NCBI RefSeq assembly: GCF_900105865.1 | Contig: NZ_LT629804.1 | Span: forward strand, 1,364,001-1,428,000 | Length of the DNA: 64,000 bases | Reading direction: 5' to 3' | Origin: Arcanobacterium phocae | Lineage (GTDB): Bacteria > Actinomycetota > Actinomycetes > Actinomycetales > Actinomycetaceae | Shown here: piece by piece, positions 35,271 through 44,924 of the stretch | Position numbering within the stretch: the stretch's first letter is position 1 | Layout of the letters: each line of letters begins with the position of its first letter | Position numbers and translations under genes: made by a program | The notes under the pieces: generated by a model | What the model was told of the DNA's origin: nothing | The model's input: only the letters and a program-made list of their open reading frames with translations | Database searches by the model: none

Positions 35271-36299
35271 ATGTCAGATGAACGCCGGAAAATTGTATTA
35301 AATGCAATTGTGCGTGACTATGTTGCCACTCGGGAACCAGTTGGCTCCAAGGGTATAGTGGAGCGGCATAAGCTCAGCGTTTCTCCAGCAACTGTGCGTC
35401 ACGATATGTCTCATCTAGAAGAAGCTGGTCTTATTGTCCAGCCGCACACGTCCGCCGGGCGTGTGCCGACTGATGCAGGATATCGCGAGTTCGTTGATTC
35501 AATCCACGAGATTAAGCCGCTTACGATAGCCGAACGCCGCGCAATCGAAAAAGTTCTCACTTCTGCTCAGGACCTCGATGAAATTCTGGCGCGGGCAACG
35601 CGGGCTTTGGCAAAGATTACTGGCCAAGTTGCGGTTATCCAGTATCCATCATTGCGACGTACTGCCTTGCGGCACATCGAGCTCATTTTGCTCGGGCAAG
35701 CTCATGTTTTGCTTGTTATTATCACTGACGAAGGTCGGGTAGAAGAACGAACACTGGTTGCTGATCGTGCGTTAGACGCGGATGACGTTGCCAGCGTGCG
35801 TAATTGCATCAACGCGCAGTGCGCTGGAAAACAGCTAAGCGAGCTTGATGATGCGATGGCGAAAGTTGCCGACGACGTTCCGGTAGCTCTTGCCGAGCTT
35901 GCGCAAACAGTGGGACACGCAGTTATGCACACGCTGGCAGCAGATTCGGAAGAGCATGTTGTTGTGGCCGGGCGGAAAAACCTGGCGCAGTATGATGCTG
36001 ATTTCAATGGAACTATGTCTGATATGCTTGACGTTCTTGAAGAACAAGTTGTGTTGATGCGAATGCTGACGCACATGGACGATGGCATGGCCGTACATAT
36101 TGGAAAAGAGAATACTGAGGTTGAATTGGATAATGCTTCTGTTGTCTCAACGTCATATTCTGGAACTAACCAGTCTTCGGTGGCTCGCCTAGGTATTATT
36201 GGGCCGACACGAATGGACTACCACCGTACTATGTCGGGTGTGCAGGCCGTAGCCTCATATCTATCTCATATACTCAGCGGGACACATGAATCTCGATAA
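35271..36299 (+). CDS. hrcA: Heat-inducible transcription repressor HrcA
   Basis: Repressor of class I heat-shock genes, 342 residues. The N-terminal winged helix has SDERRKIVLNAIVRDYVATREPVGSK split over residues 2-27, followed by SPATVRHDMSHLEEAGLI and HTSAGRVPTDAGYR, the HrcA fingerprint. Middle and C-terminal regulatory domain ends with GPTRMDYHRTMSGVQAV. ATG 35271 has GAGGAGG 6 nt upstream; an upstream in-frame start overlaps CIRCE. It heads the run to uppS and should be regulated by the CIRCE at 35197. Confidence 0.97.
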   Translation: MSDERRKIVLNAIVRDYVATREPVGSKGIVERHKLSVSPATVRHDMSHLEEAGLIVQPHTSAGRVPTDAGYREFVDSIHEIKPLTIAERRAIEKVLTSAQDLDEILARATRALAKITGQVAVIQYPSLRRTALRHIELILLGQAHVLLVIITDEGRVEERTLVADRALDADDVASVRNCINAQCAGKQLSELDDAMAKVADDVPVALAELAQTVGHAVMHTLAADSEEHVVVAGRKNLAQYDADFNGTMSDMLDVLEEQVVLMRMLTHMDDGMAVHIGKENTEVELDNASVVSTSYSGTNQSSVARLGIIGPTRMDYHRTMSGVQAVASYLSHILSGTHESR

Positions 36300-36337
36300 G
36301 ATAAGTTTGCAATCTGACACTAACGAAGAAGGAACAC

Positions 36338-37477
36338 GTGGCTGATTATTACAACACTTTAGGGGTGGACCGTAACGCGACTCCCGAGGAAATCAAGAAA
36401 GCTTACCGTAAGCTTGCCCGCAAGCTCCATCCAGATGTTGCTGGTCCGGAGGGCGCAGAAAAGTTTAAAGAAGTCTCTGAAGCCTACGATGTGTTGTCGA
36501 ACAAAGAAAAGCGCCAAATGTATGATCTTGGTGGTGCTGACGCAGTGCGTAACGGCGGCGGATTTGGCGGTGGCGGTGGAGGCTTCGGCTTCGGCGGCGG
36601 ACTAGATGATATTTTTAGTACGTTCTTCGGTGGTGGCGCAGCCGAACGTGGGCCGGCGTCGCGTGTCCGCCGTGGCGCAGACTCGTTGGTCGGCCTCAGC
36701 CTGTCGTTGAAAGAAGTCGTGTTTGGCGCGGAGAAGAAAATTAGCATCGATGCGTTGACCGAGTGTTCAACCTGCCATGGGCAGATGACTGCGCCTGGTA
36801 CGGATCCTGTAACGTGTTCGCAATGCCATGGTTCTGGATCGGTACAACGGGTATCGAATTCTATTTTGGGTCAGATGGTGTCGGTTGTTGCCTGTCCACA
36901 GTGTCAAGGCTACGGCACGATTATTTCGACGCCTTGTCCAGAGTGTGCTGGCGAAGGACGAGTACGGTCTCATCGTTCTGTAACGGTGAATATCCCAGCC
37001 GGTGTGGAAAACGGGATGCGGATCCGGATGCAGGGGCGTGGTGACGCAGGAATTGCGGGTGGCCCAGCAGGCGATCTGTTCTTAGAAGTTGATATTGCCG
37101 AGGATCCGAATTTCATGCGTGACGGTGATAATTTGGTTGGCTTTATCGACGTGCCAATGACCTCCGCGGCGTTGGGAACAACGTTCGACGTCGAAACATT
37201 TGATGGCCCACACACCGTCAAGATTGAACCAGGTATGCAGGCGGGAGATATTTTAACATTGTCTGGTTTGGGTGTTGGGCGGCTCAATCGCGGAACACGT
37301 GGTGATTTGAAGCTACATATTTCGGTAACTACCCCAACACATCTCGACGACGAACAACGTGCGTTGCTCGAACAGCTTGCGTCGCTGCGTGGTGAAGAAC
37401 GTCAAGCCAAGCCAGTTACTGCGGGAGAGTCGGTCTTTTCTAAGATACGCGACAAGTTTACTGGTCGTTCCTCATGA
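36338..37477 (+). CDS. dnaJ: Molecular chaperone DnaJ
   Basis: Hsp40 co-chaperone that delivers substrates to DnaK, 379 residues. The J domain (1-68) has HPD at 31-33, then a Gly/Phe region (about 76-100), four zinc repeats beginning at Cys143 ([28 protein letters not shown]) and C-terminal substrate domains. The first repeat reads CSTCHGQM, so the last Gly of CxxCxGxG is lost; the zinc cysteines are intact. GTG start with AAGGA 5 nt before. Being next to hrcA rather than dnaK makes it DnaJ2-like. The rsmE start overlaps its stop as ATGA. Confidence 0.96.
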   Translation: MADYYNTLGVDRNATPEEIKKAYRKLARKLHPDVAGPEGAEKFKEVSEAYDVLSNKEKRQMYDLGGADAVRNGGGFGGGGGGFGFGGGLDDIFSTFFGGGAAERGPASRVRRGADSLVGLSLSLKEVVFGAEKKISIDALTECSTCHGQMTAPGTDPVTCSQCHGSGSVQRVSNSILGQMVSVVACPQCQGYGTIISTPCPECAGEGRVRSHRSVTVNIPAGVENGMRIRMQGRGDAGIAGGPAGDLFLEVDIAEDPNFMRDGDNLVGFIDVPMTSAALGTTFDVETFDGPHTVKIEPGMQAGDILTLSGLGVGRLNRGTRGDLKLHISVTTPTHLDDEQRALLEQLASLRGEERQAKPVTAGESVFSKIRDKFTGRSS

Positions 37478-38214
37478 CTCGGCCGGTATATGTAGACCCA
37501 GATATTAAGGATGCTGCGGAGGACAGCACTGTCATTCTGAGTGGCGATGAAGCGCGGCACGCAGTGACCGTGCGACGCACAAAAGTGGGCGAGCAGATCG
37601 ACGTCGTTAACGGTTGTGGATACCGGGCAACTATCTCGGTGACGGCAACATCGAAAACCCAGTTGTCTGGAACTGTTGAACACAGTGCACAAGAACCGGC
37701 CCATAAACCTCATATCACGTTAGTGCAGGCGCTAGCTAAAGGCGGTCGGGATGAACAGGCGATAGAAACCGCAACCGAATATGGTGCCGATAGTTTCATT
37801 CCGTGGCAAGCAGATCGCAGCATTGTCTCATGGTCGCAAGATACTAAAGCGGCTAAGGGACAGGCTCGTTGGCAGGCAACTGCCAAGGCGGCGGCCAAAC
37901 AATCCCGGCGGTCGTGGATTCCGAAAGTCGGAAACGTCGTATCAAGTAAACAGCTGGTATCGCACATCGTAGCGGAAGTTGAACGGGGAACTGCGGTATA
38001 TGTGTGTCATGAATCTGCAACTGAGCCGCTTCGCAATCAACGTTTTGATAGCGAGCGCGTCATGTTCATCGTTGGGCCAGAAGGCGGAATTACGGATGAT
38101 GAGCTTAACCAATTCGTAAATGCTGGTGCGATGAGCGTTTTATTAGGCGAACATGTGTTACGTTCCGCAACTGCGGGACCATGGGCGATCGCTGTTATCC
38201 GTGCAAACGCGTAG
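37474..38214 (+). CDS. rsmE: 16S rRNA (uracil-1498-N3)-methyltransferase RsmE
   Basis: SPOUT-class methyltransferase of 246 residues modifying U1498 near the decoding site. N-terminal PUA-like part with [24 protein letters not shown] knot near the C-terminus with [16 protein letters not shown] and [13 protein letters not shown]. Position between dnaJ and phoH is conserved in actinobacteria. ATGA overlap with dnaJ. Confidence 0.94.
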   Translation: MTRPVYVDPDIKDAAEDSTVILSGDEARHAVTVRRTKVGEQIDVVNGCGYRATISVTATSKTQLSGTVEHSAQEPAHKPHITLVQALAKGGRDEQAIETATEYGADSFIPWQADRSIVSWSQDTKAAKGQARWQATAKAAAKQSRRSWIPKVGNVVSSKQLVSHIVAEVERGTAVYVCHESATEPLRNQRFDSERVMFIVGPEGGITDDELNQFVNAGAMSVLLGEHVLRSATAGPWAIAVIRANA

Positions 38215-38215
38215 A

Positions 38216-39190
38216 ATGGAAGAGATGATTACTTCACACACTGTCACTGTTCCAGACCGTATTCCGATGATCAACATTCTCGGCCAACGTGATGAGGTAC
38301 TTCGGGTCCTTGAACGTGGTTTAGCTCCTGCACAGCTGTATGTGCGCGGTCAAGAAATTCGGATCTCGGGTTCAGAATCAGCAGTTGATATCGCGCGTAA
38401 TCTCATTAGCGAATTGGTCTCTGTTGCCGCGTCGGGACAGCATCTGACCACGGAATCAGTTGAGCGTGCGTTGAAGCTGATGACGGACGGGTTGAACCGG
38501 CCGATCGATATGATGACCACTGATATTTTGACCAATCGTGGGAAAACTATTCGGCCGAAAACGCTCGGACAAAAAGCGTATGTTGATGCGATTGATGAGA
38601 ATACGGTTGTTTTCGGTATTGGCCCAGCTGGTACGGGAAAAACCTATCTAGCTATGGCAAAAGCTGTGGTTGCACTGCAAAAGAACCAAGTTAAGCGGAT
38701 TATTATGACTCGTCCGGTGGTTGAAGCTGGCGAATCACTAGGTTACTTACCAGGTTCTCTCAATGACAAAATCGATCCGTACATGCGACCGCTGTATGAC
38801 GCGCTTTATGACATGATCGATCCGGAAGCGATTCCGAAACTGTTGGCAGCCGGAACTATTGAAGTAGCGCCGCTGGCTTATATGCGTGGGCGCACGCTCA
38901 ATGATGCTTTCGTTATTTTGGATGAGGCGCAAAATACGACTCCAGAACAGATGAAAATGTTTTTAACCCGGCTTGGTTTTAATTCGAAGATCGTTGTTAC
39001 CGGTGATCTTACCCAAGTGGATCTGCCGCGTAATGCCAAGTCAGGTCTTGGTTTAGTTCGTCGTATTTTACGCGATGTGGAGCATATCAAATTTATTGAA
39101 CTTGGTGCTGGCGACGTAGTTCGACACCGGTTAGTGGCCGATATTATCGACGCCTATGCACGCTATGCAGGGGAGGATATCCATGATTGA
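38216..39190 (+). CDS. PhoH family protein (PhoH-like ATPase)
   Basis: Cytoplasmic P-loop ATPase of 324 residues. Walker A is GPAGTGKT (136-143); Walker [10 protein letters not shown]; further motifs [15 protein letters not shown] and [12 protein letters not shown] are typical of PhoH. It probably acts in RNA handling with YbeY, whose gene overlaps by 8 nt. ATG 38216 lies 1 nt after the rsmE stop; ATG 38225 is a close alternative because GGAAGAG lies between them. A longer frame to 38153 overlaps rsmE and is not preferred. Confidence 0.92.
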   Translation: MEEMITSHTVTVPDRIPMINILGQRDEVLRVLERGLAPAQLYVRGQEIRISGSESAVDIARNLISELVSVAASGQHLTTESVERALKLMTDGLNRPIDMMTTDILTNRGKTIRPKTLGQKAYVDAIDENTVVFGIGPAGTGKTYLAMAKAVVALQKNQVKRIIMTRPVVEAGESLGYLPGSLNDKIDPYMRPLYDALYDMIDPEAIPKLLAAGTIEVAPLAYMRGRTLNDAFVILDEAQNTTPEQMKMFLTRLGFNSKIVVTGDLTQVDLPRNAKSGLGLVRRILRDVEHIKFIELGAGDVVRHRLVADIIDAYARYAGEDIHD

Positions 39191-39695
39191 GGTCAATGAC
39201 GAATCCGGCTTTGAGCCAGCTCCAGATTTAGAAGAGATTTCTGAGCTAGCCACATGGGTTCTTGACGATCTGCGGGTCCATCCGCAAGCCGATCTGTCGA
39301 TCGTGATGATTGCTGAAGAAGCAATGTCGGCATTGCACGTTGAGTGGATGGACCTTGAAGGCCCGACTGATGTGATGTCGTTCCCGATGGACGAGTTGCG
39401 ACCAACGCCGCTCGGCGAAGAGCCACGCCCAGGCATGCTCGGGGATATTGCAATCTGTCCGCAGGTGGCCGCCCGGCAAGCGTTAGCTGCCGGCCACAAC
39501 ACCATGGAAGAGATTCTTTTGCTAACGACGCACGGGATCCTACATCTACTGGGTTATGACCACGCGGAGCCAGAAAAAAAGAAAGAGATGTTTGATCTGC
39601 AACGTCGGCTATTACTAACATTTTTAGCTCGTCGTCCGCGTGATCCGCGTGATCCGAATGCCACGATCGATGATATTGCTCCGACGGTGGACTGA
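39183..39695 (+). CDS. ybeY: Endoribonuclease YbeY (rRNA maturation)
   Basis: Zinc-dependent RNase for rRNA maturation and quality control, 170 residues. The metal motif is [11 protein letters not shown] with His117, His121 and His127. The core [16 protein letters not shown] is also typical. ATG 39183 has GGGGAGGA 5 nt ahead; the earlier in-frame starts lie inside phoH. A C-terminal tail of about 35 residues with a repeated Arg-Asp-Pro goes beyond the catalytic domain. Confidence 0.95.
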   Translation: MIEVNDESGFEPAPDLEEISELATWVLDDLRVHPQADLSIVMIAEEAMSALHVEWMDLEGPTDVMSFPMDELRPTPLGEEPRPGMLGDIAICPQVAARQALAAGHNTMEEILLLTTHGILHLLGYDHAEPEKKKEMFDLQRRLLLTFLARRPRDPRDPNATIDDIAPTVD

Positions 39696-39700
39696 TACCT

Positions 39701-40966
39701 GTGTCTGAAATTTCTGCTGTCCCGTTGCCGATCCTTATCGGTATCGCAATCACGTGTGCGCTATTGGCCGCTGGTGGGGCATTAATGTTGTCTGCGCTAT
39801 CGCGAATTACCCATGCACAGGTGGAAGATGCGGAGCAAGAAGGCTATTCTGGTCCGTTCGTATCGCGAATTGTAACGCATAGGCTTGCTGCTATAACAGC
39901 GGTTACGGCGGTACGTTCAGGTATTCTGGTGCTTCTTGGTGCAACCTTGATGGTGCTTGTAGGCCTGGTTGTCCATAATTTGGTGCTGAATCTAGTTGGC
40001 GTCGTCGTAGCGATGATGCTGACCTTAGGGCTGACCAACATCATCATTCCGCCTACTCTCGGATTTAAATACCCGGTCCGCTCAGTACGATTCGGCGGTC
40101 ATCTTTTATGGTGGTTAACAAAAGTCGGTAGCCTTTTTGTTACGCGCCGCGAAACCGATGATGAGGCAAAGGATTCTGAAGACGATCAGCGAAACTATAT
40201 GGTGGAACGGGTATCGGAGTCAGAAGCATTAGAAGACGAAGAACGAGAAATCGTGCGTTCGGTTTTCGAACTATCGGAAACACTTGTGCGCGAAGTGATG
40301 GTTCCGCGTCCTGACATGGTGACGATCGGTTCTCTCGAATCTCTTGACAATGCTATTTCGCTCTTTAATCGTTCTGGATACTCGCGGGTGCCAGTCATTT
40401 CTGAGTCCAATGAAGACGTCGTCGGTGTCCTATATCTTAAGGATGTGGTTCGCCGCGTCCATCGTAAATTATCACGAGATGATCTGAATGTTGCGGACGT
40501 CATGCGTGAGCCGGTTTTTATTCCCGAAACGAAAATGGCAGACGATTTATTACGTGAGATGCGTAGCGAAGCAAAACATATTGCTTTAGCCGTTGACGAA
40601 TACGGTGGAATCGCTGGTCTGGTGACGATCGAAGATCTCTTAGAAGAAATCGTCGGTGACATGGTTGACGAACATGACCATGCAGAACCTGAAGTTGAGC
40701 AAATTTCTGCTGGGGTTTACCGTGTTCCAGCCCGTCTTCCAGCAGATGAGCTAGGGGAGCTTTTCACTATTCGTATTGACGACGACGACGTCGAAACTGC
40801 TGGTGGGCTGTTAACAAAAGCGTTAGGGCGAATACCGATCGTAGGCTCTGAAGCCCACGCTTATGGAATTATTATGAAAGCTGATAGATTTGAAGGCCGA
40901 CGAAAGCGGTTGCAGACCATTATCGCTTATCGCGAGACAACAGAAGAGGATGGAACCCATGAATGA
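39701..40966 (+). CDS. CNNM/CorC family membrane protein (DUF21, CBS pair, CorC_HlyC)
   Basis: Membrane protein of 421 residues usually annotated as hemolysin-family or magnesium/cobalt efflux protein. DUF21 helices (about 8-150) are followed by a pair of CBS domains (about 200-320; VPRPDMVTIGSLESLDNAI, YSRVPVISESNEDVVGVLYLKDV read in parts) and a CorC_HlyC domain (about 330-410). Transport of Mg2+ is family knowledge. The GTG start follows ybeY by 5 nt and the stop overlaps the era start by 8 nt. Confidence 0.9.
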   Translation: MSEISAVPLPILIGIAITCALLAAGGALMLSALSRITHAQVEDAEQEGYSGPFVSRIVTHRLAAITAVTAVRSGILVLLGATLMVLVGLVVHNLVLNLVGVVVAMMLTLGLTNIIIPPTLGFKYPVRSVRFGGHLLWWLTKVGSLFVTRRETDDEAKDSEDDQRNYMVERVSESEALEDEEREIVRSVFELSETLVREVMVPRPDMVTIGSLESLDNAISLFNRSGYSRVPVISESNEDVVGVLYLKDVVRRVHRKLSRDDLNVADVMREPVFIPETKMADDLLREMRSEAKHIALAVDEYGGIAGLVTIEDLLEEIVGDMVDEHDHAEPEVEQISAGVYRVPARLPADELGELFTIRIDDDDVETAGGLLTKALGRIPIVGSEAHAYGIIMKADRFEGRRKRLQTIIAYRETTEEDGTHE

Positions 40967-41891
40967 TCAGATGATTCACGACTGGCCAGAAGATTATCGT
41001 GCTGGATTTATTTCCATCGTCGGGCGGCCTAATGCGGGCAAATCTACGCTGACTAATGCGTTGGTAGGAACAAAAATTGTTATTACTGCAAACCAGCCGG
41101 AGACGACTCGCCGCGTTGTACGGGGAATCGTCCAGCGTGACAACGGACAGCTAATTTTGGTGGATACACCTGGCTTGCACCGGCCGCGAACGCTTTTAGG
41201 TGAGCGTCTCAACGATATGGTTCGAGATTCGCTAGAAGGCGTCGATGCTGCATTGATGTGTTTACCAGCTGATGAAAAAGTTGGTCCAGGGGATCGCTAT
41301 CTTCTCCGGGAACTAGCTAAAGCGCAGGTTCCTATTTTTGCTGCTGTAACCAAAGTAGATAAAGTTTCGCGGGAAGATCTCGCTCATAAGCTTATTGAGG
41401 TTAGCCAACTACACGACTTTGCCGAAATCGTTCCGGTTAGTGCCGTGGCCGGGGAACAAGTAGATCTGGTAGGTGATGTGTTGTTATCGCACATGCCAGT
41501 GTCACCACCGTTATATCCGCGAGATGCTATTACCGACGAATCCGATGAGGCAATGATCGCGGAATTCATTCGGGAAGCTGCGCTTACCGATGTGCGTGAT
41601 GAATTGCCACATTCTATCGCCGTCGTCGTCGAAGAAATGATTGAACGCGAGCCGCGACCGGGGGTTAAAAAGCAACCGCTGCTAGACATTCACGCACATA
41701 TTTTTGTTGAACGACCTTCCCAAAAAGGAATTATTATCGGGCGTGGTGGACAGCGGTTACGAAAAGTTGGTCAAGAAGCACGAGCCAACATTGAACGCCT
41801 GCTAGGCCGGCGTGTTTTCTTGGACCTTCATGTTAAAGTCGCCAAAGACTGGCAACGAGATCCAAAACAGCTAGGTCGCTTAGGATTCTGA
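40959..41891 (+). CDS. era: Ribosome assembly GTPase Era
   Basis: GTPase for 30S maturation, 310 residues. G1 is GRPNAGKST (22-30), G3 DTPGL, G4 TKVD; the C-terminal KH domain (about 220-300) has EKR-type RNA binding with GIIIGRGGQRLRKVGQEAR. ATG 40959 is used, since AGAGGA lies 8 nt before it; ATG 40950 is 3 codons longer. Overlaps the corC-like stop. Confidence 0.96.
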   Translation: MNDQMIHDWPEDYRAGFISIVGRPNAGKSTLTNALVGTKIVITANQPETTRRVVRGIVQRDNGQLILVDTPGLHRPRTLLGERLNDMVRDSLEGVDAALMCLPADEKVGPGDRYLLRELAKAQVPIFAAVTKVDKVSREDLAHKLIEVSQLHDFAEIVPVSAVAGEQVDLVGDVLLSHMPVSPPLYPRDAITDESDEAMIAEFIREAALTDVRDELPHSIAVVVEEMIEREPRPGVKKQPLLDIHAHIFVERPSQKGIIIGRGGQRLRKVGQEARANIERLLGRRVFLDLHVKVAKDWQRDPKQLGRLGF

Positions 41892-41897
41892 TTCGCC

Positions 41898-42626
41898 GTG
41901 AAAACGTATCGCGATGATGCCATCGTTTTGCGTACCCACGATATCGGTGAGGCCGACCGAGTTATTACGATGCTCTCGCGCAATCATGGGAAAATCCGTG
42001 CTGTAGCAAAAGGAGTACGAAAAACCGGTTCCCGGTTTGGTGCCAGAGTGGAACCCTTTTCCCACATTGACGTACAAATATATCGAGGGAAAACGCTTGA
42101 TACTATTTCTCAGGTTGATTCGATTGCACAGTATGGGCGTACTATCGGGCGTAATTATGATGCCTACACGGCAGCATCGGCTTTGGTGGAATTGGCAGAT
42201 TATATTAACGACGACGATGTGCCGGATACTCGGCTTTTTGTTTTGCTTTTTGGTGCATTGCACGCGGTTGCGTCGAATATGCATCCACCCGAGCTCGTTG
42301 TGTACTCGTTTATCTTGCGGGCTATGACGATTGCTGGCTGGGGATTTTCGATTAATGAATGTGCCACGTGCGGAACTATGGGGCCCCATTCAGCGTTAAA
42401 TATTGCGGCTGGCGGTGCGGTGTGTGATAACTGCCGACCAGTCGGATCAGCAACACCATCAGTCGAAACCTGGCAACTATTATTTGCTCTGGTTGTGGGA
42501 GATTGGGCGGTGGCCGATACGTCGTCGTCATCTGCTCGAAAAGCAACTGGAGCAATAGTCGCAGCCTACGCACAATGGCATTTAGAAAAACACATGAAGT
42601 CGTTACGTCTTCTTACCGTACACTAG
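41898..42626 (+). CDS. recO: DNA repair protein RecO
   Basis: Recombination mediator of the RecFOR pathway, 242 residues. N-terminal OB fold (YRDDAIVLRTHDIGEADRVI; VRKTGSRFGARVEPF) and a zinc-finger-like CATC..CDNC in the C-terminal half (about 154-180). GTG start 6 nt behind era. The era-recO-uppS order is conserved in actinobacteria. Confidence 0.94.
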   Translation: MKTYRDDAIVLRTHDIGEADRVITMLSRNHGKIRAVAKGVRKTGSRFGARVEPFSHIDVQIYRGKTLDTISQVDSIAQYGRTIGRNYDAYTAASALVELADYINDDDVPDTRLFVLLFGALHAVASNMHPPELVVYSFILRAMTIAGWGFSINECATCGTMGPHSALNIAAGGAVCDNCRPVGSATPSVETWQLLFALVVGDWAVADTSSSSARKATGAIVAAYAQWHLEKHMKSLRLLTVH

Positions 42627-42632
42627 GACATT

Positions 42633-43433
42633 ATGGAACGTATCAATCCTATGCCACATGAGCCACTTGCCCCGCCCGCTGGAAAAGTACAACCACCAGT
42701 GTTACCTGCTGATGCTATTCCACGTCACATCGCCATTGTCATGGATGGCAATGGTAGATGGGCGAATGCGCGTAATCTGCCGCGCACTGACGGCCACAAA
42801 GCTGGCGAAGTGGCACTCATGGATGTTCTAGCCGGGGCGATAGAAATAGGCGTTGAGGTCGTATCGGTTTATGCTTTTTCGACCGAGAATTGGCGCCGAT
42901 CACCCAGCGAAATCGCATTCTTGATGAAGTATTCTCGCGACGTGATCCACCGCCGTCGTCACGAGCTCGATGATTGGGGAGTGAAAATCGTATGGTCGGG
43001 CCGGCTTCCACGGCTATGGAGCTCTGTGATTCGTGAGCTCCAAGAGGCACAGCGATTAACGCGTTATAACTCAACCTTGACCTTAAACTTTTGCTGTAAC
43101 TACGGTGGGCGCGCGGAGATTACTGATGCCGTAGTTGAGATTGCACGAGCTGCGGCCGCCGGTGATCTAAACCCACGTAAGATCACAGAAGCCACAATTG
43201 CGAATTCGCTGTATCAGCCAGCACTACCAGATGTGGATCTGTTTATCCGCTCGGGAGGTGAGCAGCGCACCTCGAACTTCATGTTATGGCAGGCGTCTTA
43301 CGCAGAGATGATGTTTATTGATGAGCCATGGCCGGAATTCGATCGGAGTGCACTGTGGCGGTGCATTTCGGATTATGCACATCGCCAACGTAGATTCGGT
43401 GGGGCAGTTGACCAGATCGCGCCGGAAAACTAG
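42633..43433 (+). CDS. uppS: Isoprenyl transferase (undecaprenyl diphosphate synthase type)
   Basis: Cis-prenyltransferase making the lipid carrier for cell-wall synthesis, 266 residues. Catalytic Asp38 is in IAIVMDGNGRWA; other family blocks are VYAFSTENWRRS, LNFCCNYGGRAEI and DLFIRSGGEQRTSNFMLWQ (split over the active site). It may make deca- or undecaprenyl diphosphate; chain length is not visible. Last gene of the hrcA run; converges with the VIT gene after 4 bp, with no clear terminator. Confidence 0.95.
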   Translation: MERINPMPHEPLAPPAGKVQPPVLPADAIPRHIAIVMDGNGRWANARNLPRTDGHKAGEVALMDVLAGAIEIGVEVVSVYAFSTENWRRSPSEIAFLMKYSRDVIHRRRHELDDWGVKIVWSGRLPRLWSSVIRELQEAQRLTRYNSTLTLNFCCNYGGRAEITDAVVEIARAAAAGDLNPRKITEATIANSLYQPALPDVDLFIRSGGEQRTSNFMLWQASYAEMMFIDEPWPEFDRSALWRCISDYAHRQRRFGGAVDQIAPEN

Positions 43434-43437
43434 CAAG

Positions 43438-44202
43438 TTAGAAGAATGCGACTAGCAATCCGATTCCGTATGTGCCCCACATTGCTAGGTTGCCCCAAAC
43501 AATATTTCGCATAGTTGCTTGCTTTATCGGTGCACCGCCTAACCAAGCTGAAACTGCGCCAGTGATCGCTAGTGCAACGCTTACCGATATTACTGTCAGA
43601 CCGATTGCCCAGCCACTGGGAGAAAAGATCATCGCGATAAAGGGGATGAGCGCACCAAGCACAAACGAGATCATGGATGCCCAGGCCGCATGCCAAGGGT
43701 TCGTCAGATCGTTAGCATCGATACCGTATTCGTATTGAGTCAACGCATGGACCGGATCTTTTTTCGTTAGTTCCTCAGACATTTTCCATGCCAGTGGTTT
43801 TGATATGCCTCGACCCGCGATTAGGCTTGCTAGCCGTTGCTGTGCACCGTATGGATCCCGGCGAAAGAAATTCCGTTGGGCCAAGACAGCAGCTTTTTCG
43901 GTATCACGTTGAGTGGACACCGAGACGTATTCGCCGGCGGCCATCGACAGTGCACCTGCGACCATGCCAGCAACACCCGCAGCAAAGAGGGCGTGGCTGT
44001 CTACCGCAGCTCCGGATACACCCATAACTATGCCAGCGGTGGAGACAATACCATCGTTAGCGCCAAGGACTCCGGCGCGAAGCCAGTTGAGCTTGGAATT
44101 CAAAACAGTTGTTGTTTGAGCTGCGGGAGTGAACGAAAGATTCGCGGGTGCGTTCGTCTTAATGTCGCAGTTGCAGGAATGATGATCAAAAGTTAGAGTC
44201 AT
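43438..44202 (-). CDS. VIT1/CCC1-family transporter (iron/manganese)
   Basis: Membrane protein of 254 residues from the VIT1/CCC1 family, which exports or stores Fe2+/Mn2+. Visible are NWLRAGVLGANDGIVSTAGIVMGVSGA (read in parts, about 40-66), GMVAGALSMAAGEYVSVSTQRD, a cytosolic metal-binding helix region (about 105-165) and three C-terminal helices. A His/Cys-rich N-terminus (DHHSCNCD) is unusual and may bind metal. Upstream is a DtxR-box-like inverted repeat. The ATG has GGGAGC upstream. Confidence 0.9.
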   Translation of the reverse strand: MTLTFDHHSCNCDIKTNAPANLSFTPAAQTTTVLNSKLNWLRAGVLGANDGIVSTAGIVMGVSGAAVDSHALFAAGVAGMVAGALSMAAGEYVSVSTQRDTEKAAVLAQRNFFRRDPYGAQQRLASLIAGRGISKPLAWKMSEELTKKDPVHALTQYEYGIDANDLTNPWHAAWASMISFVLGALIPFIAMIFSPSGWAIGLTVISVSVALAITGAVSAWLGGAPIKQATMRNIVWGNLAMWGTYGIGLLVAFF

Positions 44203-44270
44203 TTTCTGCTCCCTTCGTCTCTAACATTCGTATATCCATACTCTATCTAACGCAAAAGCATTGGTATAGC

Positions 44271-44307
44271 AAGGTTAGGCGGGCCTTGGGACGGTAGTCC
44301 TAACCTT
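44271..44307. promoter_or_regulatory. DtxR/IdeR-like inverted repeat between VIT gene and 44376
   Basis: AAGGTTAGG (44271-44279) and CCTAACCTT (44299-44307) are perfect inverted arms. Each half resembles half of the iron-repressor consensus (TTAGGTTAGSCTAACCTAA), with about 12 and 11 of 19 matches for the two possible full sites. It sits 69 bp before the VIT start (minus strand) and 69 bp before the plus-strand gene, so it could regulate either. Confidence 0.45.
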
Positions 44308-44375
44308 TTGTGTCGGTGAGGTATCACGTCTAGACTTAGACGCATCGAGATTCCCTACTAGAAGGTTGGACGCTT

Positions 44376-44924
44376 GTGAACTCTGCACGCCGCTACCTGA
44401 TCCTGACAACTTTTCAGCATCCTGGACCTGTTGCTGGAGTACTTAAACTTCGAGGCATCTCGGCTACAGTGGTCCCCACGGATTCAGGGGCTGCGATTGT
44501 TCGTGATATTCCGGTGAAAAGCTTTGATGACTGGGACATTAGTGAGCTTCTAGGGTCGAGCGATGATACTGCAGCTGTGTCGGATTCCGCGGATATTTCA
44601 GATCAGCCTAGCGAGGTGGCGGCTGCTTTGTCGCAGCTGTCCGAATATGGTGTTATTTTGTTGACTGCGGATTTAGGAGACGACGTCGGCACGGAAGTTG
44701 GCACATCTGGGCTAGTGTCTGCAGTACGTTATCTATCCGGGCAACGAGACGAAGAAATTCCAGGTGGACTCATTCTTAATGTGTTAGATCCCTTGATTGA
44801 ATCCCTATTGTTGGGGCAAAAAGATCCTGCGGACGTTCCTGGCGCGATTAGTGAGATGACGTCCGAAGAGGTAGAACAGATTTTCCGCGAGATTAACGGT
44901 GACGAGGAGAGCGATCGTGCCTGA
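44376..44924 (+). CDS. Hypothetical acidic protein upstream of an SseB-family gene
   Basis: Unrecognised protein of 182 residues, strongly acidic, without membrane segments. The N-terminus RRYLILTTFQHPGPVAGVLKLRGISATVV looks like a small ferredoxin-like fold (shown here in parts), followed by a low-complexity Asp/Ser linker (about 60-80) and helices. GTG 44376 is preceded by GAAGG. Its stop overlaps the SseB gene start by 8 nt, so both act together, probably. Confidence 0.6.
   Translation: MNSARRYLILTTFQHPGPVAGVLKLRGISATVVPTDSGAAIVRDIPVKSFDDWDISELLGSSDDTAAVSDSADISDQPSEVAAALSQLSEYGVILLTADLGDDVGTEVGTSGLVSAVRYLSGQRDEEIPGGLILNVLDPLIESLLLGQKDPADVPGAISEMTSEEVEQIFREINGDEESDRA

Noticed and set aside
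39630..39665. Repeated CGTGATCCG units at the ybeY end
   Set aside because: Just two to three codon repeats (Arg-Asp-Pro) inside the coding tail; no sign of a mobile or regulatory element.
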